From: Rodentolepis nana
Taxonomy: Eukaryota; Platyhelminthes; Cestoda; Cyclophyllidea; Hymenolepididae
Direction of reading: 5' to 3'
Length of the DNA: 16,541 nucleotides
Assembly (NCBI GenBank): GCA_900617975.1
Contig: UZAE01000947.1
Location: forward strand, 1-16,541
Made by a program: the position numbers and the translations under genes. A model generated the notes under the pieces. That model was given only the letters and a program-made list of their open reading frames with translations. It made no database searches and was not told the DNA's origin. Positions 1 through 9,735 of the stretch are shown in pieces. The stretch's first letter is position 1. The number at the start of each line of letters is the position of its first letter.

Positions 1-206
1 GCAAAACAATTAGCTATTTCGGAATCGGTGGTAAGCAGTTTGTTTTTTAAGCATATTGGTTCGTTCTTGGGTCTTTCTCTGTTGTTTTGGAGGTTACTCA
101 GGAATTTGAAAGTGCGTTGGCTATCACTTTGATCCAGAAATTTGAAAGTGCGTTGGCTATCACTTTGATAGTTGATATTGGGATGAACTTGTTGGAAGTC
201 CGTTTA

Positions 207-510
207 GCTTGTAAGATGGCTTGTCTTAGAACAGCATCACTTTGATAGGTGATATTTGAGATGAACTTGTCGAAAGCCAGCGTTTAGCTTGTAAGATGCG
301 AAGTCCGTTTAGCTTGTAAGATGGCTTGCCTTAGGACAGCTTTGTTTAGCTTGTAAGATGGCTTGCCTTAGGACAGCTGACTGTATTGCTTGTAAGATGG
401 CTTGCCTTAGGACAGCTGATTGTCGTTTGCTTGTAAGATGGCTTGCCTTAGGCCAGCTGATTGTCGTCTGCTTGTAAGATGACTTGCCTTAGGACAGCTG
501 ATTGTCGTCT
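207..510. repeat. Minisatellite A, about 41-bp unit
   Basis: The word gcttgtaagatg recurs starting at 207, 287, 312, 349, 388, 429 and 470. Successive spacings are 80, 25, 37, 39, 41 and 41. The mature unit reads gcttgtaagatggcttgcct followed by taggacagctgattgtcgtt. The first two copies are separated by a duplicate of the flanking RT-derived sequence (atcactttgatagttgatat versus atcactttgataggtgatat). The later copies are nearly identical, so the array grew at its right end most recently. Units are contiguous, without spacers. Confidence 0.9.
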
Positions 511-566
511 CCACGCTTTTACGTCTTCCGTTCTTCCAGTCTGATCAGCAGTGTTTTCTTTTCAGT

Positions 567-771
567 TCCTCAAGGTGTTTAGATCAAAACACTGATCAGC
601 ATTGTTGCGAAGGACGTCCCGCTTTCTTTTCATTTCCTCAAGGTGTTTAGACCAAAACACTATCTTTCCAGTTCCTCAAGGTGTTTAGACCAAAACACTC
701 ATTTCAGTTCCTCAAGGTGTTTAGATCAAAACACTCGATAGGCTTCCTCAAGGTGCCTAGACCAAAACACT
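567..771. repeat. Minisatellite B, 28-bp core with an internal hairpin
   Basis: A 28-bp core starting ttcctcaaggtg and ending caaaacact begins at 567, 634, 672, 708 and 744 (spacings 67, 38, 36, 36). Each core holds a short inverted repeat, GTGTTT-(6 nt)-AAACAC, except the last, where the left arm is gtgcct. The intervals are 39, 10, 8 and 8 nt. The longest interval carries an extra copy of ctgatcagca, also present at 541-550. This looks like local slippage or duplication rather than a CRISPR array. Confidence 0.88.
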
Positions 772-791
772 CGATAGTGTTTATATTTGCC

Positions 792-858
792 TCGGGGAAT
801 AGTTTTCTTTGCACATCTGATCATTTTCGGGGAATAGTTTTCTTTACACACCTAATCA
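792..858. repeat. Tandem duplication C, two 35-bp units
   Basis: The word tcggggaatagttttcttt occurs at 792 and 827, exactly 35 bp apart, followed by similar tails (gcacatctgatca and acacacctaatca). It is the third consecutive local expansion in this RT relic. Translated on the plus strand, both units resemble the YLGMVFDTKLT segment of the other retrotransposon copy. Confidence 0.85.
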
Positions 859-880
859 CACACATTAGTTTGATTTAACT

Positions 881-1639
881 GAGTGCACTTAAATCGCATT
901 ATAATTTACTCGATAACCCTACTTCATTTAATTTTCATTGGATCGACATTCCATTTCTTCCAGTCCTCGTGCCAACATCTACATAACATGACCTCGTCAT
1001 TAATCTCACTATAAAAACTCGAATCCTCAATGTGACCCGAAACATAATTGAATTCATGCTGGGGGAGGCAATAGAAGGGAGCTAAACTACTCCTCAAATT
1101 GTTGTCAACGTGGTCAATATTTGACAGAAGATTCATTTTAGGATTTGTACTGTTTTAATAATTTACTCTGTCAATCAATTGAAACCAATAGTAAAGATTG
1201 AATTTTTAAACGCAATTCCTTTGGATTTACTCGCCAAGCAAATTAAATTTAGAATTTAAATGTGATTGGAAAGTTTGTTGAGTAAATTGAAATGTGATTA
1301 AATATAGCAAACCTAATCGAACACTTTATATCACAGAAGGAGTCATATGTAGTTGGTAACTTGAAAGAGTTACAATAATTCAAGCCCTGAGATGCGTTTA
1401 TTGAACTATATGAATATCACCGCGCAAACGAGTATAAGGAATGTGGTGATTTGCATGTGGGATAAATTCGCTACAGCTAAAAAATTCGGTGAAATATCGC
1501 ATGAAGGCCAAGTTGTTTTGCACGAATCCTGGCAGCACCGACTTAACCATCCATTTGAGCAATGAAATTCGACTATTTACTTGATGCAAATACAAGCTCT
1601 GAGAAGTTTGGATTTAACCTTTGATTTTCGAAATTCAAT
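881..1639. other. No supported gene; two weak minus-strand open frames
   Basis: AT-rich sequence. Two short minus-strand frames are open (1136-924 and 1595-1398). The first ends with a Trp/Cys-rich stretch (CRCWHEDWKKW) that looks faintly protein-like. I see no paired splice sites, family motif or repeat support for either, so I do not call them genes. Confidence 0.4.
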
Positions 1640-1880
1640 CAGAGTGCTATACAGGAAGACTTCTGCATATTGAACAACGATGGTGGACGAGCGTTTGAAT
1701 CTGCAGCTGAACATCTGCTGTGCCAAGACGCGCTTGGGTACCTTTATAATTTCGCTCTACTTTCATTGATTTGATGAACCCTTGTTTCACCGACTTTATC
1801 ATTCGTTCGAATAGTGAAGCCTAACTATATCACCCATGATAAAAGTCAGATGATCAGGGCACCTCACTACCGTTTACAAT
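1640..1880 (-). repeat. Dispersed repeat, minus-strand copy
   Basis: The stretch 1791-1821 is an inverted copy of 6648-6678, matching at about 28 of 31 bases around cgaacgaatgataaagtcg. Flanking pieces also correspond: gtagtgaggtgccctgatca, read on the minus strand here, against gtagtgatgtgacacttatc at 6613. The adjoining 1640-1760 is richer in G+C than its surroundings and is open on both strands for 35-45 codons, which suggests it belongs to the same old element. Outer ends cannot be fixed by eye. Confidence 0.55.
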
Positions 1881-2372
1881 GTTTTGCTCATTTGAAATTA
1901 ATTACTAATATTATGTTTTCTAAATTGGTATTTATAACTGTTTCGTCAATTTTGTTGGACTAATTAATAATGAAAATCAACTTTTGTTCTTTGTCAATTT
2001 GTGGGGATCTGGTTATGAAAAGTAGAAAACGTGTTACATGATTTGGACCAGGTTTCCTTTCAATACAGCTAAATTTTTAAAGTTAAACTGGAAAAGAATT
2101 TGACGGGTCAAACAGTTTACTAACAAACTGTAAGTTGACTTTTGAATTCGCACGTTAGTAGTATGATTATAACGCTACAGAACATTCCATCACCACACGT
2201 CGTTAACAACAGGCAACCTGGCCACTACTAATTGCACATAATCGAGTCCTCCAACTCTAATGTGACCTAATCGAACAGAGCAACACAGATACATAGAAAG
2301 GAAAGATATTCACAAAAGTGCTGATCATCACAATTTGGTCACATTACATTTCGTCTTTCTTTCCTATTTCAG
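1881..2372. other. No gene seen
   Basis: AT-rich intergenic-looking sequence without long frames, motifs or simple repeats. It ends in a pyrimidine-rich tract and AG (tcgtctttctttcctatttcag), which would make a good plus-strand splice acceptor. Confidence 0.4.
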
Positions 2373-2466
2373 AGCAAAAATGAGCATGCTAATCCTTTAC
2401 CCTCTAACAATCACAATCTCCACCGACCGTCTAAATGGTTTCGCTAGTGCCGAGAGATGTGGAAAT
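2373..2466 (+). other. Weak candidate exon, plus strand
   Basis: A strong polypyrimidine acceptor (ctttctttcctatttcag) is followed 94 nt later by a usable donor (GGAAAT|GTGAGC). One frame is open throughout: one leftover base, then 31 codons starting AKMSMLILYPLTITIS, a hydrophobic start that could be a signal-peptide-like exon. No neighbouring plus-strand exon was found that continues it and no family is recognised. A chance pairing of splice-like signals is quite possible. Confidence 0.2.
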
Positions 2467-3246
2467 GTGAGCTGAAGTTGTGTGTGTGAGAGCACCGTTG
2501 GCAGTGGCACGTTGTTGGGGTTGACATAACGAACATGATACTCTCCGATTGAAGATTAGAACTAACTCCACTGTCTTAGAATTTTGACATTCTCGCAGTT
2601 ACTTCAACTTGGATGCAGTTGACATTGTGGGACACGTCATCGCTTAGTCAACATCACGTTCAAACTTGCGTACGGATTAGGTGCGGCGACCTCACTGACA
2701 TTAACCAATCAGGGACGCCCATTTGTTTTACCGGATTCGCCATGTTGATAATGACTAATTTCCTTCCTACACACACGACTGACGTGCTACGTAGTAAATA
2801 AACGTATCCCTTCTCGCTCGCCTCTTTCCTCCATAGCTTTGCAATAGCAGCTAGTTTGGGAAGCTCATCGATAGTAGAGATAACTGAGTTCAGTCTAGGT
2901 TTATTTGGTGTAGCAGTCCGCTACAACATCATGATTGACATTTAGTTTGAATTAGGTGAATTTAGGAATAAAGTCATCTGCCTTGCAATTAAAAATTGAT
3001 TTGGAAGTTAATGCGTTACTTTTGGAACATATTGGGAAAAAATTCTTAAATCTAGTAAGAAAATGGATTTTCTTGATTGCAATGAATGTGATCACAAAAA
3101 TTGCTCATTCTCCGACAAAACTACTTATTGATTAGACGTTTGTAGTCATGATGGGAAACTACATGGAGGTTTAGAAATTATAAAGGTAAATTAGCATTGG
3201 ATCGAACGAATATATTTCCAAGAACATCATATTTAATGCTTGGGCG
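2467..3246. other. No gene seen; CpG-richer segment at 2440-2830
   Basis: The left half, to about 2830, has visibly more G+C and many CpG dinucleotides (for example gtgcggcgacctc) than the AT-rich flanks. It has only a short open frame (2613-2801) without motif support. It could be an old repeat or a regulatory or exonic relic. From 2830 to 3246 the sequence returns to plain AT-rich DNA. Confidence 0.35.
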
Positions 3247-3543
3247 TGCGATAGACTACCTCCACGTGGTGCACCCTGGACAACGTTTACTCATATGTTG
3301 AAAATGTCCATAAACCGGCAATTGACTTCAGACTTCATAATGCCATGAACACACTGTAGGTCATATTCGACCACATTGCCGATACGCATTCTATCTTTAC
3401 TTTGCCTTTGCGTTCGTCTGTCTCTTTTACTTCTGTGAATCTCTCTTCCCTTTCTCACCCCTCGATTTTTTTGTTACTTTGATGTTCCGTCCCTCGGCGA
3501 AATCCGAACTCTTCTAAATTACTAATTATAAGTGTCAAAACGC
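3247..3543 (+). repeat. Dispersed 300-bp repeat, copy 1
   Basis: Colinear with 8017-8311 in the same orientation, at roughly 70% identity by eye. Anchors include cgatagact, tggtgcaccctgg, the pair ccggcaattgacttcagact and ctggcagttgagttctgact, ttctgtgaatc, gttactttgat and gtcaaaacgc. Homology starts and stops abruptly at GATAG and at TGTCAAAACGC, which suggests a defined unit such as a SINE or a MITE. The ends carry only a 5-bp inverted match in copy 2 (GATAG and CTATC). No Pol III A/B boxes or poly-A tail were recognised, so the class is open. Confidence 0.75.
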
Positions 3544-5667
3544 CTCTCATTTGAAACGAAAATAAATCTTTTCTGATGATAAAGTGATTATTCTGAAATC
3601 TTCATTTTTTATTTATTTGTGCATATTGTTTCAATCAATTTGAATTTTGGCGACATCAACAATTGTAATAAAATAAGACAAGGTTTGAGTCACTGAAGTG
3701 ATGATAATATTTATTTGTATTTTATTTGTCGAAGATCTCCATCATGGCTAATTTTGTAACTTGACTCTCATCTTTACTCTCTCAAGTTAAGTTTGGGTGC
3801 ACTTCTGATACATTTATTGGCTCCTTGTATGGGCCCTATCTTGCACAATTTCTTTTATCGTACACGCAATGCTTCTTTAGTAGTTAATTGCTTTAAAATA
3901 TCCGATTTCTGTATTTATCTTGTCATCTTAATTTTATGCCTCTCTTATCGAATGACTGGGCAACCAATCGATCACATACATCTAGTACATATAAAACAAG
4001 GAACTTTCAATAATAATGAAGGAAGAGAACAATCCACTTGAAATCGCGCAGCCTCCCAACACTCCGACGGCCTCACAATCGTAGTGTGAAACACTGTAGA
4101 GAAAAGTTCTGTTCAAAAGAGAAGCACGTGACGTTTCATTCCTGGTGGCATAACAGTTATGGGTCAAGTTCCAAAGATTCTAACTTAGAAAACTAGTTTC
4201 GTATAATTGTCAGAAGACAGTTTCAACGAGCCAATTTAAGGTCACTTTAGCCTTCTAAGGCGACAAATTGTTATCCTTCATCCCACCTTTCCATAAAGGT
4301 GGAAATGATTAGAGCCACTATTACAAAGGACTTTTACCAGCACATTCATTTATTTGCAGGTGAATCAAAAAATTCGTTCAGCTACGGGCCATCCTACGCC
4401 CTTCCTTCCCCTTTCTTACCCTCTTCAGTAACACCACATGCTGAGAGCCCCATAATATCATCTTGGTCTGTCGCCTGACGTTTTGATCTCCATCCATTCC
4501 CCAATCCTAGCACGCCGGCCATAGGGTAGATATGACCACCAAGTCTAAGTAAATACACATACTTTGCTTGTGCCTGTGAGGCTAGAAATGAGGATCTGGG
4601 TAGAGGAAAAGGATCGAATTCAATTGGCTACTGAGAAAATGACAGTGACTAGCTGATATAATTAGGAATGCCATTGATTGAGAAGTAAATAAAAGGAGAT
4701 AATGTACTTCATAACTCTGCTTCGAATATACGTGATATCCAGGTTGACTAAGACGAAGAGCCTCAATGTTCGTCCAGGGATAAATAAATTGTCTAATGAA
4801 TTAGAATAGCAAAATGAATCACAAAATTGCACTTAGATGACATGCAATTATCAAATCGAACAATTGCTGCTGTTTACAAATGGCAGTATTTGCCCTGAGC
4901 TCATTTATATACGTAAATGTAAGTCACCGCTTATTAACTCCGAAACCATACTGTTCAAGCACTAAGAAGAAAATCAATCGAAATTGTGTATTGCAACTAA
5001 TACTGCAAGTAGCATTTACTTTGAAATATGTACGCAAACCAAATAACAAGAAGGCGGTTGTTCTTATTATTACTAATGGGAGGGCTTACAACATCGATTT
5101 TAATCATACAACGACACATTTACACGTAGAAGAAATTCAAATTAGATCGAATATGAATCCATAAAGAAAATATGCCATACCTTTCACTTCATATGTATTC
5201 TGGAAGTGGTGAGTTGTAATGCAAAGTATCAGATCAGTAGCTCCATTTTAATGACTCAATTCTTGTTTTCATAGATGAGATAGTGTCTCGAATAGCCGGA
5301 GTTAACAAATTAATTCCATTTGTTTTTTGTGCTATTTTAACACATTTTTGGCATTTGTCATGAACATTTAAAAGATAAGAGAGTATAATAACTTTGAAAA
5401 ATCATATTTCACCCCTAATAAAATAAATAAAACTACGAAAACAAATTCTTCGCCGTCAAAGAGCTTACAATTACGGCATTATGCATTACAAATGGTTGGG
5501 GAAATATGTAGCTGCAGAGTGAAGTTGGTGAGTGTAAATTTGAAGACAGATCTCAAATTAGAGTTCAGTTGATACTACTAGCTTGACTTTAAAATCAAAA
5601 CAGTAGTTGTTACTTTCACTTTCGAGATGATAGAACTGTTAATTCAATTACCTCCAAGTGATGCAAG
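3544..5667. other. Gene-poor AT-rich stretch
   Basis: Short open frames exist on both strands (for example 3793-4041 plus, hydrophobic, and 4880-5164 plus), but none has motifs or paired splice sites that convince. A perfect hairpin lies at 4283-4302. A 43-nt minus-strand candidate exon with good splice signals, starting near 5510 (acceptor cttcactctgcag, donor GTAAGC), is too short to credit. Otherwise nothing is seen. Confidence 0.4.
4283..4302. repeat. Perfect 8-bp hairpin
   Basis: CCACCTTT, CCAT, AAAGGTGG: an 8-bp stem with a 4-nt loop. Isolated, with no run of T that would make it a terminator and no gene beside it. Probably incidental. Confidence 0.5.
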
Positions 5668-5979
5668 TTATATGATCATTCTTAATTCAACATTGAACCA
5701 ACTGTTGTGAATAAATATTTCACCAAATGAATATAAGAAATGGCAGAAGATCGTTAGATTTTCAAATAAAATAGAAATCATGCAATCAAAATTTCGTTCA
5801 CACAATTTCCAAAAAGGCAATTCTGACATGTTAAGTAGCGACCTTTGAATTATGCACTTACCTTCACGTAGTCCATTGACGTGAGTCGGGATTGCATGCC
5901 AACAGTTCTTGACGAAGGAAATCATTTCGAGAGGCATGAATGACTTAAAGGGTTTGCATTCACATCTTTTTCTACGCAT
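5668..5979 (-). CDS. Candidate exon(s) of an unknown gene, with a possible 39-nt in-frame intron
   Basis: The longest minus-strand frame in the left half. It starts at an ATG right after a tandem acceptor (tattttatttcag|tag|). A consensus donor (GTGAAG|GTAAGT) ends the first part at 5862, and 39 nt later ACATGTCAG offers an acceptor, giving exons 5979-5862 and 5823-5668. Because 39 is a multiple of three, the frame stays open with the intron kept or removed. The first part reads with motifs such as KPFKSFMPLEMISFVKNCWH; the second is aromatic and hydrophobic (FCHFLYSFGEIF). No family is recognised. The ATG could be a true start or merely the first codon after the acceptor. The tail after 5770 is AT-rich and may be non-coding. 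A chance frame remains possible. Confidence 0.35.
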   Translation of the reverse strand: MRRKRCECKPFKSFMPLEMISFVKNCWHAIPTHVNGLREGKCIIQRSLLNMSELPFWKLCERNFDCMISILFENLTIFCHFLYSFGEIFIHNSWFNVELRMII

Positions 5980-6611
5980 CTACTGAAATAAAATAAGCAT
6001 CCGTTTCGCACAGATTTAAAGGACACTAATTGATCAAATTAAGGCTTAAAGATATCGAAAAGGACAAAGGAAGCTAAGAGATAGGCAAAAAATTTATACA
6101 TTATAGCCAGGCGATCGAAATGAGTCGTAAACATTTCACCAAAGAGGCATGCATGAAGGTGACATTGCCAGGCGTGTCTTCGAAATTGTCATCTATGCGC
6201 ATAACAACATCGGCCTGTGTTACTAACATGTAATGCAAATTGTGCGCACATTTGATCGAGTTGAACAATTGTCACAATCATTTGTGGGTGTTGATGCTGC
6301 TGAACCGGGTCAGTCTCTTGTTAACCAGGCGAATTTCGTACACCGAAACCTCTGAGGTTCAATCAAGACATTCAGCAGGTGGAATTTTGAGTAAGATTGC
6401 GTTCACGATGTTCAGAATCTTCTGAACACGCGACTTATACATTTCCATACAGCAAATTCAGAATTTACATGCTGATCTCCACAATTCTGCAAAGTGCAGA
6501 GATTGAATTTCAAGCAAATGCATTCAATAACATTGGTCAAACATCCATTTCCAACATTCGCCTAAAAGCAAAATTAACAGTGTATTTACAAGAAGTAATA
6601 ATTCGCACATT
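5980..6611. other. No supported gene; short protein-like frames at 6233-6355
   Basis: The stretch 6233-6355 is G+C-richer and open on both strands: 40 codons on the plus strand from an ATG (ending NQANFVHRNL), and a minus-strand frame with EVSVYEIRLVNKRLTRFS. Dual openness without splice sites fits a fragment of an old repeat better than a gene. The plus frames at 6240-6425 and 6397-6615 overlap it and show nothing recognisable. Confidence 0.35.
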
Positions 6612-6690
6612 GTAGTGATGTGACACTTATCATTTGTGCCAAAGTCAGGGTTCACTAATCGAACGAATGATAAAGTCGATAATGCAAATG
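6612..6690 (+). repeat. Dispersed repeat, plus-strand copy
   Basis: Inverted counterpart of about 1780-1880. The best-preserved block, 6648-6678 (gggttcactaatcgaacgaa, then tgataaagtcg), matches the reverse complement of 1791-1821 at about 28 of 31 positions. The block at 6613 (gtagtgatgtgacac) matches further out with a changed spacing. The two copies are about 4.8 kb apart in opposite orientations. Confidence 0.55.
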
Positions 6691-7706
6691 AATCATAATT
6701 AAAAAGTTATGCAATCTTCATTTGGCTCAGTAGAAGACCAATTTTTGTCCATTCACTCATTTGACAACGGTTTTCAATGTGCAAAGGTCATTTGGCATAG
6801 CACTCCTCACATTTCCCCTACGTTTATTTAGTCATAATCTAAAGTTCGCCCAAACATATCCCTTAAATTTTTAGAGATTTGATCTAATTATGTGCATTTG
6901 AATGGAATTTACATTTGCTCAATAACCACCAAATTTTGTATTTTCTGTGGAATAAATATTAAATTGAACCACCTATTTGAGTTAATTCAATTAATATATG
7001 CAGCAACTTAAAACTGTGTAGTGATTGCATAATTAAATAGAGCACTCTCACAGGCCCATGGGAACTCACTGCCACTCTCGTGTAGACCTATTTCCAAAAA
7101 CTGAACGAAATTGAGAAATCACTTGATAGATCTAGTCTGTTGCCCAAATAATGCGAATTGAAATTTTCCAGTATTACTCGATTATAGAGAAATTAGAACA
7201 CAATAAAACAGGTTTCACTTAAACGAAATGGTGTTATTTATTCTGCTATTTTCTAATATTTGAGAGGTCAACAGAATAATTTTCATGAAAGGCACAAAAA
7301 GCATATTTTTGTACCCAACTTCTGGTTTGCCTTTATGCGCCAATGTTGTGACATTGAAAATTGAAACCTTTAGGCTTCTTTGTGAGTGATAAATGGTAGA
7401 AGAGTTTTACATGTAATTGTAGATAATTGAAACTTAAATGGAAACTGAAATGATTCAACACATGGAATTGCTAAATAGTGGCATTTAAATGCATTGTGTA
7501 TCAAGTGCAGTTACATGAAATGCAGGCATATTTTAAAGTCAACATGGCTTTCCCATTGGCGTAACATTTCACTCAATTTGGGTCATATCAAAAGCCTGCA
7601 TCTGACAATTAGTCAATGAAATTGATTGTCATTTGACAATTTCTTAACATTACGATTTCATTTGCTTTATTTCATGCAGTCATGAGTGATTAATTCAAAT
7701 TTTTAC
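6691..7706. other. No gene seen
   Basis: AT-rich DNA with frequent stops in all frames. No simple repeats of note and no recognisable motif. Confidence 0.45.
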
Positions 7707-7773
7707 ACACAAATCCATGTTCAAGAGTGTGAACAAACGATCATTTTCATCATCATCACCATGTAGACACTCT
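7707..7773 (-). other. Weak candidate exon, minus strand
   Basis: A very good acceptor on the minus strand (cttccttaagtttttctcag) precedes 67 nt open in one frame: one base, then 22 codons including HGDDDENDRLFTLLNM. Donor-like GTGTAAAA or GTAAAA follows. With the second donor it ends in phase 0, which would join the ATG exon at 5979 in frame. That join is only a possibility; the intron would be about 1.7 kb. Confidence 0.22.
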
Positions 7774-8016
7774 CTGAGAAAAACTTAAGGAAGTTTAAAC
7801 TAGATACTTTAAAGTCACTTCATTTCTGAGTAGAGACTTGCGTTTCGAACATTTTTTCCCCAAAAATTATCATTTTTTTGTTCTTTTGGAAGAGCGCGAA
7901 TGGAAAAGACTTCAATAATTGTTGAAACGGAGGATCAATACAATTGATTGTTGGGGTGGGGGGATACCTCATATATCAGAAAATCATTGATCGCATTTTT
8001 ATATTCAGCAAATAGG

Positions 8017-8311
8017 GTGTTCGATAGACTTACCTTCACATGGTGCACCCTGGTGCACCGTATACTCATACGGCAAAAAATTCTATTAACTGGCAGTTGA
8101 GTTCTGACTTCAAAGTACCATCACCCCACTGTATGCCATATTTTACCACTTCCGCAGTAATCATCCTACCTTTTCTCTGCCTTTGTGTCTGTCTCTGTTA
8201 CATCTGTGAATCATTATTAGGTCCCCCTCCATACTTTTTGTCACTTTGATATTCATTTTTCTCTGTAAAGTCTGAAGTCAACTAAAGGGCTAACGATAAC
8301 TATCAAAACGC
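8017..8311 (+). repeat. Dispersed 300-bp repeat, copy 2
   Basis: Second copy of the 3247-3543 unit in the same orientation (details there). It holds a 69-codon open frame at 8040-8249 that is not conserved in copy 1, where stops and length changes interrupt it, so the frame is incidental. Ends: GTGTTCGATAGACT on the left, ACTATCAAAACGC on the right. Confidence 0.75.
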
Positions 8312-8680
8312 ATAAATGAATTTTCAGCAAATGACATCAATATTGCTGGGTGGCAGATAATTTAGCAAAATATATGATTACACGTGTTTCGCAATGAACA
8401 CTTCCCCAAATAATAAATTTTCTTGTCAAGTTCCTTTTTATTAATTTCCCTAAATGATACTATCAGTTTAGCTCTTCATCGGTCGTCTTTGCAACAAGAA
8501 ATATAATTTTCAGAACCTCTACGTAACTCAATTGCTACTACGAATACCTTCTTAACAGTTTGCCTTATCCATGGTTGAGCAAAGGTTAAGTGATATCAGC
8601 TAAATTGTCCATGAAAACATTATTTGGCTACTTGATTTAAAACAAAAAATTCATATACCTCATTTCAATAATTGAAAATA
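8312..8680. other. No gene seen
   Basis: AT-rich spacer between the 300-bp repeat and the tail of the minus-strand retrotransposon. No open frame or motif of note. Confidence 0.45.
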
Positions 8681-8702
8681 TATTATTATTATTATTATTA
8701 TT
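8681..8702 (-). repeat. (TAA)n tail of the retrotransposon
   Basis: Seven perfect att triplets on the plus strand, meaning TAA repeats on the element's strand, directly after its 3' UTR. I-group non-LTR elements commonly end in short tandem repeats of this kind. It marks the 3' end of copy 2. Confidence 0.8.
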
Positions 8703-8813
8703 ACTATTTCAAATGGCAGGCTTTATTGTATTTATCATTAGCCCTTAAACTTTGTCGTCAGCTTCTCCCATGGGTGAGGGGTACATATATAACAGATCAC
8801 TAATAGCAGTTCA

Positions 8814-9647
8814 TTAGCTGTCTTCTTGTTTCCAGTATATCTGCATTTCCATCATTGTCTTTAGGGCTGGACACCGGATTAGGTGGGTCCTCACCATTTC
8901 CTCCTGTAGGGTACATAGGGGGCATGTGAGATGAGTGTATGCTCCCAATCTGTGAAGATGTATTGCCAGACAATCATGTCCGGTACGTAGTCTAAACCCA
9001 GCAACGGCTTCGATTCTCGGCCAGTCGGCTATGTTGGAAAGTGCCACTGTCCACTGTTTCTCCTTTGTTCGAGCTTTGTGTTCGTTGCACCTTGAGATCT
9101 TAAATTCTCTTCTGATTAAATTTTTCATTGTGTGGAAAGATATTGGCCGGTCTATTCCTTGCAACATCGTTGTCTCCTTCTTAGCAAGTGCGTCAAAAAG
9201 CTTATTGCCTTTAATGCCACAGTGTCCAGGAATCTACTGTGGGACCACTGTTTTCGTTTTCTCTCTGAGCACCTCATAGAGTTTTCTATATTCCTTTATC
9301 TCATTTGTTTAGGGTGGCGCTCTGCTTTCAATTAAGTTAATTGCTGACTTTGAGTCCAAAAGTATCACCGCTTTGACACATTTCGTATCCAAACAACGTA
9401 AAGGGCTTAGTACTATCCTAACGGCCTCTGTTTCTCCATCGAAAGCGGATCTTTTGTGCCCCGCTTCTGCGTAGAAAGAGGAATGTTCAGAGTAGATACC
9501 TGCAACAACGTTTGTTTGGTTTTCTGTGTATGACCCATGAGTGAAGACTTGGAGCCATTGATCTGCAGGATAGTAGACATTGATTGTCTCAAGAGCCAGT
9601 GAGCACATGTGTTCTGGAGGGGTGTTTGATTTTACTGAATTAGTCAA
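8814..9647 (-). pseudogene. Retrotransposon RNase H domain and C-terminal zinc knuckle, inactivated
   Basis: One frame runs from 9647 to 8814, interrupted by TAA at 9309-9311 (just after ESRAPP) and TAG at 9234-9236, where the family has Trp (VVPQ-stop-IPGHCGIKGN). RNase H landmarks in order: QVFTHGS, AFDGETEAV (catalytic Glu kept), ILLDSKSAI (Asp kept), HCGIKGN and LFDALAKK (last Asp kept). The first catalytic Asp, normally in FTDGS, is His here (codon at 9537-9539). Downstream come FRLRTGHDCLAIHLHRLG and CPLC...THLIRCPAL, a Cys/His motif that ends many such polyproteins. Intact RNase H removes RNA from the RNA-DNA hybrid during retrotransposition. Two stops plus a lost catalytic residue make this copy dead. 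Confidence 0.9.
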
Positions 9648-9735
9648 GCAGTTGGGTGCAGCACACTACATCAGTGTCTGCTAATGGAATCATGTGTTGA
9701 GGGTGGCTTTTTGGTTTGTCATCGATTTGTAATTC

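Larger units (their letters stand above)
1..880 (+). mobile_element. Degenerate non-LTR retrotransposon RT fragment (copy 1, plus strand)
   Basis: Seen: bases from about 36 to 220 match the reverse complement of 10268-10421 almost colinearly. Shared pieces include gcagtttgttttttaa, caggaatttgaaagtg, gttggctatcacttg, agatgaacttgtcg and ccgtttagcttgt. In the 10.2-kb copy this stretch lies just upstream of a clear RT motif (YLGMVFDTKLT). In this copy the equivalent motif survives twice, as CLGIVFF and RGIVFF, near 790-860. Between these anchors the sequence is expanded into tandem repeats. Stops and length changes leave no usable frame; the only long open stretch (681-878) lies across the repeats and has no independent support. 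Inference: an old dead copy of the same element family, opposite in orientation to copy 2. Fewer than 40 bases precede the homology, so the 5' limit is uncertain. Confidence 0.7.

Noticed and set aside
312..771. CRISPR-like arrays of about 28-41 bp repeats
   Set aside because: Array A units are contiguous with no spacers. Array B intervals are mostly 8-10 nt and partly derived from the repeat itself. The host is a eukaryote and the arrays arise from a retrotransposon fragment.
4562..4634. Minus-strand segment with acceptor ttttctcag and donor GTATGT
   Set aside because: All three frames of the full segment contain stops; only an 11-codon remainder could be coding.
6354..6366. GGTTCAATC, a Pol III B-box-like word
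   Set aside because: No matching A box upstream and no cloverleaf could be drawn.
9031..9335. Plus-strand frames across the retrotransposon
   Set aside because: They are antisense shadows of the RNase H and C-terminal coding frame.
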